The translations under genes were made by a program, and so were the position numbers. This document shows positions 34,701-46,700 of a DNA stretch of 64,000 nt, one piece after another. Below the pieces are notes generated by a model, which saw nothing but the letters and a program-made list of their open reading frames with translations, was not told the DNA's origin and ran no database searches. Origin of the DNA: Phoronis australis (Eukaryota; Phoronida; Phoronidae); NCBI GenBank assembly GCA_002633005.1, contig NMRA01000525.1, positions 193,211 through 257,210 of the forward strand, given 5' to 3'. Numbering within the stretch: position 1 is the first letter of the stretch; the number at the start of each line of letters is the position of its first letter.

Positions 34701-37700
34701 GTTCACTAAGCCTAGTCCTTTCATGACTGGAAGTTTACTTTTCAATTTTTTTCAGACGACTAACTCGGTTCATTATGTCTCCTGTTCGGCCACTACAGTC
34801 CTGACCGGGTTCTGAGTCCCTGATTTATAATGACCGTTTTGAGTTAAGAACAGAAAAAAGTTGCAAGTCTAAAATTACAACACAGGGCTATGCTCTCCTG
34901 TCTGTATTTCACTGAAGAATAATTCTAATTTATCACCGTACAGACTCAAACTTCCAGCGACCGACCTAGGTAAGTTGGCCTACTGAACTTTGTAGGCTGC
35001 GGTAAGTTCAAAGTTCCTATAAATCCGTAACAGCTAAATAAAACGACACGTTTGTTCAAGAACGTTTTGTAAGGGTTTTACAACGAATTTTGATGATTTA
35101 TTGGTGTAAAACGATGAATTCAAGCGATAAGCTGATACCAGTGAACTGCTGAGCAGACTGTGTTAGGACCAGTGACGTCACTGATTAATGTCAGCACCTC
35201 CGCCTGCCATCTGGTGTCAGGTAAAAGAACTGAGCTTGCTGTTATGGAGTGGAACTACTCGATCTAAACTCATTTGGTACATAATATGGTGTTTTTTGGT
35301 GACATTCTCCTTTAAACGAGTTTCTTTTATAGAGCAAATGTCAAACAAAAAGGAAAAATCTCAACAATTTCGGATAAAATATGGCAGTGAAATTTTCTCT
35401 CACTCAGATTCCTGTTCTGTGCCACTGTAGCTACCATCTGACAAAATGAAATATTGCGGACATCCACAACAAAGTTGAACCATGTAAAAAATGTAAAAAG
35501 GAAAATTTTGGTAACAATTATAATTTTGTTGGAAATTGGTGAGATTTTACCACAACTTCACTCAAGAATGAACTTGAAAACTGATCAATCACGAACTGCT
35601 CTGTATGAAATTACTGTAAGTTTACTTTAAGCATGCTACGTGAATGGTTAATTTTCGACTCTCATAGTGAAGTTTAGTGGTCTCGAGCCCTGAAGCACTT
35701 AAAAGATTAATCCTACCAATTGCCAACCCATCACATAAGTTATGCAATGAGTCACCCATGATCACCATCCAGGCCACCGCAGATACGCTCTTAGGAACCT
35801 CATGACTGTGCCCGTGACTATGTCCATGGCTGTGCCCATGCCCATGGTGATCACCTTCACCCTCGTCGTTGTCATGGTCGTTTCCACGGTGATCAGTCTC
35901 GTGATTCTCTTTCCTCTTGGAATAGCTATGATTGTCACTAACAACAACTGACTGAGGAGGATGAACAAGCGTGCTAGAATCCTTCAACTCGTCGAGCCCG
36001 TGCTTCTTGCACGTCTCATCGCAAAAGTCCACATGAGACATGTCCGTCGATAGCGTCAGATTGTCCACGGTGATGTCATCGCGTGTTGTGTGACACGTCT
36101 GCATTGTACCATCGCACTCAGTAGGCTGGCAGTACTTGGGGTCACTACTGACAGGCATGAAGTCATCGCCCTGTGCTGGAGACATGTCCTGACTACAAGG
36201 TATGTTGTTTATCAGGTGCCAGTCTTCGTGAGCGTCGGCAGCCATTCTTTTCACGCCTGAAACGAAAAGGAACCAATAGTTTTTGAAAAAAAATTTTAAT
36301 TTTTAAAACAAATTTGATTGAAATTGTGGCTAAAATTGCAAAAGAAACCATAAGAATTGATTGTCAATCATTAAACTAGCCATAAAGCGCTTGTTCCAAA
36401 ATTTACCGATATTTAACAAAACGATACATCCACCAACTACCAGCTTCTTAGTCATGTCTCAACTAAACTATCAACTGGCCGCTCAGTATATAAAACAAAA
36501 AACAAACAATTGCAGGTGGTCTGATACATGTTGTACCAGACGTGCGCAGGCCTCGCATGTGGGTCCATCGCATTGATCACCTGCAACTATCTTTTATGCT
36601 TTATTAATATATGGTTAAAACCGAGCTGAGGAGCTAGAAACGTGGCTCAAGGGTTTAGCAGTGTGACCTGGTGGGACTCGAACCCACGACCTCGAGTAAA
36701 GAAAGCGGGCACTTATCAACCAGGCCACACTGTCTCCTCAGGTCAGCATATCGGTTAGTATATGCACACAATACCCAACCACGAAACTTGTTGAAAATTA
36801 AAGCCAGGAGTTAATAATACAAAGTGTTTTGCTATGTACATATTTATAGTCAGCAATATAGTTTCCTAAACTTAAAAAAAGAGCTGTGAACCAATGAAAA
36901 TGCTATCAGCTAAATAAACTACTGCAGTGCCCCCTACTGGCATTTACTTGCATCTGTGGCGGTATCTACTAAACCCTTGCAACTGATATCTGTGACTCGT
37001 AATCTTTCCCTAAAGAACCTTAAGTGCTCTGACTCGTACTTTGTGAATCAAGTAAACGCTGGCCATCTCCACTGACATCCCAGAAAAGGACAACAGAAGT
37101 ACAGAGAAAATGGTCCAGCCTAAGGAAGAAATAACGAAAGTCAAAGAGGATACAAGAAACAGTAGTTCAACTCGGGGAAACAAAAGGTGCTCGCAAAATT
37201 AACTTGGACTGAATTGCGGACGATGGATTGGGTTTTTATTATGATTAATGAATGACATTTTAACATGACCGCTGTCACATCTTCAGCGTTGAAGTCTGGT
37301 GGATGACCCAGCATGTGAGCTGAGTGGGCAAGGGAGACCTTAGCTCATCCTGTCTGAATGTAAGATCTTGCTTCAGCAAAGATGGTTAGATGGAAGCATG
37401 ATCAAGGTCTAATGTTGCTTGCAGATGTTTTGGACCAAGAGCAATGGAAAAGGGAGCTACTCAAGGAAGAGCCAAGCAATAAACAGATACAGTTCGTGCG
37501 AGCATGTAAAAAACCAGAGAAAAAAGTAATGAAGAACAGAAAGCATATTTATTAGACTATGCATAGCGGACAATTACTGTATTAAGAGATTTTTTAATTA
37601 AGTAAAGTGAAGCAAAGGGTTCTTAGCATACCAAGAGCTCCTCACAGGAGAGTGGTGATTTCATATAATGGTAAAAATTCATTCAGGAAACAAATATGGG

Positions 37701-40700
37701 CAAAAAGCAGGATTTCATTTCGTCCAACTCCCTGACAAAAATGAAAACCGGCAAGAAAATGTTCACAGTTTTTACAGCTAATTGTGCAGTACTACTATCA
37801 AACATTAGCTTTTACTAAAATATTAGCAAGCTTTGTAGCAAACCTTGCGAAAAGAAGCTAAACTGATAAAGTTTAATTATCACTTATTGTTGTCTGAAAC
37901 TAAGAAATCGTTCTCTGTACAACATCTCAAAGTCTGATAAATTCCCTGCCAAACACACATAAAGCTATCTTGACACGCATGGAGACCTGAGGTGTGGCCA
38001 ATACGAATATTTTAAAATGATATAGTACTAGTAGCTATCATCAACTTTAGTGCAAAATCATTCCCAACCTAGGCTCACCTTTGACCCCGTGTATAACCAT
38101 GGGGAGATCTGAGCAAGATACACACCTACTCATATGCTGTTCGTCGACATTTTCTGCACGCAGCTTCTTACGAAACTCTTTCTGAAATACCAAAAAAAGT
38201 TTTTGATCAAACCTTTGTTCAATTACTATGATTTACACCATTGTGTTACACATTTCTACTAGATGGATGAACATTTTAGGTACATATGGTCAACATTTTT
38301 TACTCTACCCTCCTTACAGATATAATACTGAACTGTCGGTCATCAGCCACATTCTGTCATATTCTGTTTATTTTGCAGACAATCAGGGTGTACGTGCCAC
38401 AGACTTCGAAGCTGATGAGCATGGAAAATTAACTGAGTAACCAAGCATCGCTAACTGCCCATGTGTGAATTTAACAAAATGTGGCTCACACATTGCCAAT
38501 GTCATCGAAATAACAGTAACTAGGTTACTTTATACCACATTATCAGCCTGACAAGGTCAATACAACCATTGAATAACCCATATAGTCATTCAACGTATGT
38601 TGAATAACATTTTGGCGGGAACCCGAGGCCAGTTTCAAACTGGCTTCGCTAGAGTTTCGAACCATCGACTTAGCCCCTGTGCCGCTCAGCTGCTGTTGAA
38701 TGAGCAGCTCACAGGTGTGTACCAAATGCTGGCTCTGTTTTGATAGTTTTGCCGGCTTCCTACCACATGTTGCATTCACACCATGTCCGTCTTCCTGCTG
38801 TCACGTGTATTTCACTGTTTATTTCGCTTCGCATATGTTCAATTCACTTTTTGCCTGATGATGAAGCAAGCAGTCTCGAAATTAATATAGCCAGTGTTTT
38901 AATTTGTTTGTTATACCTCTCGGTGTATTACTATAGCTGTACACATGAAGAAACGAGATTATTCCGACACTACGAGCAAACCGATATCAAGCTTGCAGAC
39001 AAAAAGACTAGTCGTGTTTTCAGCAAAATTTGTGTAAGCAAAGGGCTACTACCGAACTGCACATGAAAATGAAAGACTTCAATGAGGATGTACAATAATC
39101 GCAGTCAACGAATGGCACAGTAGTGACATTTATACGCTGTGAAAAATAAGACGCACAATTTCAATAAAAACAACATTTTTAATTCAGTAAAGTTTATCTG
39201 TCATTTTTTTCACTTGTAAATCATCTCCAGTTTAATTGCCGGTAACATGTCGGGATCCTTTGACTTGGGACATTTTTCTCAGTAACCAGTTGTAACCTAC
39301 TTTAGCAGACGATATTTTCACGATGGAAGCTTAGCACGACAAGATGTCTAGTAAGTTAGACTAGATTTACTTTATTTCTATTTTGTGTAAATTTTCAGTT
39401 TGTTTTAGGTAAAAGCATTATTTTAACAAGAATAACTCGGCGTTTCTTAAAAGGTCACGACCTCCAACATCGGGCCTCTGACATAGAAAGTAGTTACAAA
39501 GCCAAGACGAGTTGAGAAAGGTAGATCAATTCATTGCAATGTTTATCAATCAGTATAAGGTATAAATAGATTATTACATGCTCTCAGTCGTTATCCCCTT
39601 ATCTAGAGCCCAAGTGGATTATGTAGAATTAGACAATTCTCCAAAATCCACTCGGGTTCTAGGTTACAGGGATAATGTCTGTAATCCTGTTCTAGGATGA
39701 GAACACCCATCATTGCTGAATTGAGCATAGCCAGTACAAACAGATAAATTAATGTGGTGAATAAATAATGTACAAAAACTGTTAGCATACAGTTACCATG
39801 GCGGGCGAGACCAGTACTAATGGCAAGGCTTTGTTACTGAGTTGAAAAATTGACTGTGTGAATTGGGATAGGCAAGTATGCCCACCAAGCCTCGTGATAA
39901 GTGAAAGACAAAAATATTACTTTTCCAAATAATTTTAGGAGTGCAAAATGGGACAAGAATCAAATTAAGTGGAAAATTACTGTAATATTTTTGCTCATTA
40001 TTGGTGCCAAGCAGATATTACTTAGCGGATGATTCATTAAGTCATTTTATGATCTTAAGTTTCCATGTGCCCCATTTTCATTTTTACTTAGTTTTCAATG
40101 AATATTTTCCAGGTTGCCATGAAGAAAGGAAACTAAAATACCAGTATGTGTATGAGAAGTAGAACCTTGGTATATCCCCAACGTAGGATGAGCATTTATT
40201 CCATTCACTACAAGCTTTATTAGACACATTCAATCAACCTACCGGGATTTTCCATAAATAAGCCCATGGGCAAGTCTACAGAAAACAAAAATTTTCAAGC
40301 TTTTCAGTGAAATTTATTTGGAAAGGGGGGGGGGCATGTAAATGGAAAGTCATTGCCTCGGCTTATATGAAAATAACAGCGATTTTTTTGGCAAAAAAAT
40401 ACTTTTTAATTTTAAGTTAATAAAATATAGTTCGTCAACACTGTTTGTTTTTGAGTGATAAATGCTCCACAAAATTGAACTTGTGTCAAAAGCTGATGCT
40501 GAGTGGGCTTTTAAGAGGAAATTTATTTTTGGAATAAATGCCCCACTACAGTATCTGGACACTTGACACAAGAGGTTGTAACACCAAATAAATGCCCATG
40601 GGCGATTATGCATCGTAATTTTCCGAATAAACGCACAGCAGCCATTTGCCATGAGCCAGAGTCAATCAACCTGTTACAACTAGAACTTCACAGTAGAAAA

Positions 40701-43700
40701 CAAGATGTCAAACTTAAGACAAATGGGTTTTGATACTTCAATGCAATCGAATGGTGCCATCCCGAATTACACGGCAACAGAACTCTCCTTTGTCCTAGAG
40801 ATAAGAAAGTGCATAATCTAGTTTTGGACATAAGACACATTTTCGTGTCGCTCATTGATGTCGGGAAGACGAAAAACTTCAGACCACGCATCCACAGGTA
40901 TTTGCCCAGCTTATCAAACTTTTTCACATCAAAATTGTAGCCCACAGCACAGCAGCAATACTTTGTTGGCATTTGAAGGACGAAAAGAATCTGGAAAAAC
41001 ATGCAGAGAATACGACAACAAATGAAATGTGAAACTTTTGTGGCATAAAACATAGGCAGCAAATGTGCCTGGTGGATGTCTACGGCATTATGGGTAAATA
41101 CAGTCAGATTCCAGTGTCGCTGTGTAATCCGGGACGGCCCTATTTGTTCATTTTTGTATTTGTGTGAACTAACTGCATGCCTGTCAGCCCCAACGATACA
41201 ATGAAAACAGTGTGTACAAAAGAAAAGTTTAGGTGACTCTTTGTTGTTAACCTAAACCTCGCGAAAGATGATGACAAAAATAAGTAGTGGGTGTGAAAAA
41301 TATGGTGAGAGTACAACAAAGTGGAAATTCCCGAGATTCATAGGGCTTACACAAAACTTGTCCAACTGAATGTAGCCAATGGGCCTATTTAAGTTTGACG
41401 TACGTTTTTGACTTAAGTTTTGCCTTAAGTTTGAAAAACTTACCAGATGTGGAAATTTCAAAAATTGGAAGTTGAGACAAATCTTAGACTTCAGTCAAAA
41501 GTGAACTTAAGTCAGTTTCTTGGAATGGGGTCAAAGCTTGTGTCACACAACTCAACTTAGACACCACTCAACTTAGACACCACTTATCTGAATGATCTTT
41601 TATAGCTCACAAATATTCAAGTCGGTTCAAACAAAAGAACTGTCTGATGTGCTTGGCAAGAGGAGGCTGTGTGGTCTAGTGGGATAGATGGCTGCTCTCT
41701 TTACTCAAGGCCGTGGGTTCAAGTCCCACTGGGGCACACCGCTAGACCCTTGAGTCAGGTCTCTACTTGCTCAGCTCGGTTTTAACTTTATACTGATATT
41801 GAAAGTAGATTACACAACAGAAAGGAAATGCTTCTTGACAGTCATAATTATCCATACGTAATGAATATAATGTAACTTTGACATATATGTGCGAATTAAG
41901 GTATTAAGGCCTGGAATTAAGGTATTAAGGTATTAAGGTATTAAGGCCGGGAATTAAGGTATTAAGGTATTAAGGTATTAAGGCCTGGAATTAAGGTATT
42001 AAGGCCTGGAATTAAGGTATTAAGGCCTGGAATTAAGGTATTAAGGTATTAAGGTATTAAGGCCTGGAATTAAGGTATTAAGGTATTAAGGCCTGGAATT
42101 AAGGTATTAAGGTATTAAGGCCTGGAATTAAGGTATTAAGGTATTAAGGCCTAGTGTAAGTTAGTCAATGTTCGAAGTCAGTGAAAAAGAAAAACGAGTT
42201 AACCAAATTTTCAAAACCACAGCAATCTGACTTATCTGTAACCTGCCAGCTAGCTGTATGAAGACTATTGTATATTCAGTATACAGCTTATTGTCTTACA
42301 TCTTGTATCTGTTACTGAATGGCAGACACTGGCGCCACTTTAAGAGCTATTTATTAAACGCAAAGACAAAACGTGAAAAACACGCATGCTCACAATAATG
42401 CAACAATAGTCTTTCGCGCTGTACATACTTCGCAACCAAAGACCAGTCAAGCCTCTCGCATTCAGCGAGTGACATTTGTACTTGAAACCAATCCCAGTTA
42501 GAGCAGGTGTTTTCTCACATATTCCGATAATTGACCTGAATTGACCCTAATTTCATTCATATTTAACAAAACTACCAAAACGCAACAGTTTAGGACAAGT
42601 CTTGCATCGTTTGCCTAGGAACCCCAGTTTGGATCCTGTTTGATTATTTATCCTGTCATGATGAATTTCAAGATCACCTGAAGTGCCTGAAAACGGAATT
42701 GGTACCCAACTAAATGACCATCCTGAGAAGTAATGTTTGCATAGCAAAAGCGCTCTCTTTTCGAATCGTAAACCATCAGCAAAGCACGGAACATACGAAG
42801 CTGGAAAATAGTCATGATTGCTTTCACTGTGTCAATGAAATTGCAGATCTCTTGTAGTGTACTCAAAATTTGCACAAACATTTCCTTGATCTCTAGCAGT
42901 CAGCCTTGAGAGCTCTTCAACATGCAAAATTATTTACCTTTTCTCGAAGAGCACGTCTTTTCACTGTTATAATGCCCACTATCCTCTCAACTAAGAAAAA
43001 CAGGTAAAATCCACCAAGCACCACCAGACCACGCAACACGCTCCCCGAACTGTGACCTGCCTCTTCCCCGTGATGGCCATGGCCACCAGAGTATGCCTGT
43101 GAACAAAGACAAAAGAGTGGTGACCATACTTCCATGCGCTGACCATACCTCCGTTCGGCTATTGGCAATTACAGTTATCTAGTATCTTAATAAATGACCT
43201 CAACTCTAAGTCAATTATCAAAAAACAGCCTTGTCAACCATTAAAAGTATATATTTTCTGAAAGGAGGAAGATCGCGGATTCTAAAAATATGTTCAACTG
43301 TGTCTTTATTATTGTCATGTGACCATGTTTTTAAATCAAATTTTCGTGAGCAAGAAAGGTACATTCACAGCAAAATAACCCTCCAGACGATTTCACTAAA
43401 ACTTTATGAAAAGAAAACTTTACGCTATGTCTCAAACGCGATGCAATGTTCTTCCCAGTAAGAACACATACAATTAATTTCCATTATGATCCTTAGAGTG
43501 ATTTGGCCAACAAATAAATGTACGCCGAAAAAACTGAGCATAATAAACATGGCCACTAGGATGCGTACACTAGGTCAAATCTAGTAAAAAGAGGTGTCAT
43601 CGCCTTTTTTAACACCTTACTTGCTAAAATATGCCAAAGAATTCCAAAGATACAGAAGAAAGTGGGAATTAATCAAATTGCTACATTCAGTTCTCTAAAT

Positions 43701-46700
43701 CCCTATAGTCTTTGAGATACTTTATTCCCTGTTAACTAATGTTGGCCTGGTGTGCATTTGCTTGGAACAACAGAGACTGGCGCAAATGGACCATCAAACA
43801 TTCTTATCAGCATTTTTATGCATTCACTTCTATTGAGCAAACACTGTCCAACACGCTATTGAACAAACTGTGTCAGTTCAACGAGTTTGCACAATGAAAG
43901 TGAATGCTAAACAACGATGAAGGACTTATGTTGATACATTTACGCAAGTTACTGCTGTTACAAGGATAGTAAATGGATGCCAGGACAACAGTAATAAAAC
44001 TGGGATCTAAAATTTCAATAAATTAAAAGGGAACATCCAAATCCGTTGCTTTCGCCTCTTTACGATATCGCCCATACTTACGTGTGGCAACAGGTGAAGC
44101 AGAGCATCTCCTGTCAATGTGCCGACTGCCATGGCAACTAAAAACTGCAAGAGCTCGTGGTAGAACTTCTTGCTTATGACTGGGATGATGGCGGCACAGA
44201 CTAGACCAATAAAGGTAATGACCAAGACAGCACCAATGCTGCATCCCCACACTGGAAAACAATGATTTTACATCACATCCGTTTGTATCCAGGCAGTCGT
44301 GCTTATCAAGAGTAAACTGATGCGGGTGAATTATACCGAGAAATTTTGAAGCATCTGGGTCTGTTTCATGAAAAGTGACGAGACCAAAATTTGGTAGCTC
44401 CAAATAACTATCCAAACACGATCACGTTCGCTACCCAGATGTCAGCTGGCTTATGACAGTTACATATTGCTTGAGAACACGCTTGATGTGTAAAATGGGA
44501 ACCATGCATGAGATTAGCCTACTTGAGGCGCTGCACGTCCCAAGCAATGGCAAAATCATTAATTCAAGCTAAGAAATCTTGACTTTCAGTAAGGAACAAA
44601 TTGAGGCAAACTTCAGCAAATGGTCTGAATGAAGAGTTATATTTCTTGACAAAAAACAGGTTCATAGCAGGTAGCTATACTGATGTCAGTTACCTTTCGC
44701 TGATGTTGTGGACGCGAGAGATGTGTTCAACATACGATAGTTCTTCACTAACTCACGTACATGTGAGCAGGCACGACTGTCTAGTTGAGAGATCAAGGTT
44801 GGGCACAAGTCAGCAAATACCTCTGGAGTGATAGACGACTCGTTCTTGACACGTGATTTTGACAAGATAACCTTGGGAGGGAGACACTACAACATCAGGG
44901 AGAAAAATACAATTCACACATTAAAAACTGACAGATAACAGAGACTGTAATGATACTCGAGTGGGCAAAATACATACTAGAGTTCAAGGGGGCTAATTGA
45001 GCCCAGAAACTGATTGGTATGAAAGAAAATCACCACAAGCATTTCAATATTTTTAATGCTTACAAATACTTATTTGGGATCCAGACAGCCATCTTAATAG
45101 ATGATAAGGCCAAAAAAGCTGGTTTGTATCTTTACTGACTTCATGACACTAATTAACATTTGGCCTTTTGTCACCCCAATGCTGTAAACCAGACTGCGAC
45201 TGAACCATCCTTCCATAAAAGTTAACTAATGTGCGTGGCTCAGCCGCACTGCTGAAGAAAACCTATACACGCTAATTTCTCTAATAATGTGCTGATTTTA
45301 AAAATGTGAAGATGGATAATATTTACTTTTTCCAAATTTGTAAGCAGTCAGGTTGGTCCTTGACTTACTTATTTTTTGCTTTTTTTGATTTTGAAACTCG
45401 CATGCTTATCAAGCATGTTGTTACTATAGCAACTATCTCATCCAATACACATTCAGCCAACCCCAAGAATAGCGACTAGCTCACTTGAATCTGTGGCAGC
45501 ACCATCAACCCTTTGATGTACCAAGAACTTGGCTGGAGACTGCGGGGTAAAAGATGTACACGTTCTCATTCCGCCACTTCCGTGCAAATAGTGCTGCCTA
45601 CTGAGTACTAGTGCTGCTATGATTGGCCAAGTGATCAGTATAACATCCTGCATCATTTTTGGTCGTCCGAAGCGGATTTTATTTTTTGAAAAAGTAGGGC
45701 AACTAAAAATATCGCACAACCAACATCACTTTAAAAAAATCAGAAACAGCTGTTTTTTGGCCTGGTAGAGAACTGCCGAAGCATTTTAATATTTAATAAA
45801 CAGTCAAATAGTACACAACTTCATTTTGCTGACATGCTTCGAGGTACACTCATGACTCTCAAAAGTACAAGAACCACCATGATGTAAAGCTCAAGGTAAC
45901 AAGTAAAATGTCATGCAGTTTATCTGTACTTTTGAGAAACATGTCAGGATAATGAAGTTGTGTACATTTCAATATATTTTCTTGAATACAACAAAGCATA
46001 ACCAGGAAAACAATAATCAAATTCAAAACACCATTGACTCCTAACAACCAGAGTAGGTTACCTTTTAGGAATGAGTTCCATGTCCGTCATACTCAGGTTA
46101 AGCGCAATTCTTTTTTTTTGACAAAATCTGCCATTTTAAACTCAATGTTTAGTGAATTTACCCAAAATCATTACCAAAATGGCTCCTCTACAATTCTCAA
46201 CAGATAGACAAATAATAAGAAATGAGGAAGTACGAACTATAATAATAAGAATATCAAGTTTCCTTAACATTTATAGGTAAGAAATTTGATTTAATCATTA
46301 ATGCCGTGTTTTCATCATACTGTGTGCTAAGATCTATCATACCCAGTTGAAGCATTGAATAATGACGGTCTCTGGCCTACCTGGCTGATGCTTGGAGTTA
46401 CTTCCCCTCTCTCAGGCTTTTTCTTGTGGGAGGGCATGGAAGAGAGATTGCTACCAGGCAAATCCACGTGATTCTTGTCAGACTTGTGATTTAGACGAAA
46501 CTTGACAAAACTATCATTGAGTCTGTGATTCTGAAGAGAATGACTCAGGATTGTCGTGCGCCCAAGGCTTAGATTCTCCATTAGGAGCTCAAAGCCTTCA
46601 TATGTCATATGTTTCCCATTACCATATTTACTGAAGAGATCCTTGATAAAAACATTGTCCCCAGAAGAGCTGAAGACCACCAGTATGAGAAGAACTAAAC

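Larger units (their letters stand above)
36257..38129 (-). other. Intron between the fifth and sixth coding exons
   Basis: Holds a minus-strand SINE (about 36606-36741) and a CTCF-core-like site at 36927. Otherwise AT-rich, no exon seen. Confidence 0.75.
38182..42937 (-). other. Intron between the fourth and fifth coding exons
   Basis: Contains a foldback at about 39588-39679, a plus-strand SINE (41664-41796) and a long ATTAAGGT-type satellite (41893-42152). The remainder shows no exon. Confidence 0.75.

Noticed and set aside
36662-36732. tRNA gene
   Set aside because: B box and length fit, but the arms do not pair well, and the unit continues into a tail shared with 41664-41796, so it is a SINE head.
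44023-44415. 130-aa minus-strand frame over the ZIP TM1-TM2 exon
   Set aside because: Out of frame with the membrane-segment exon and crosses its acceptor; a shadow.
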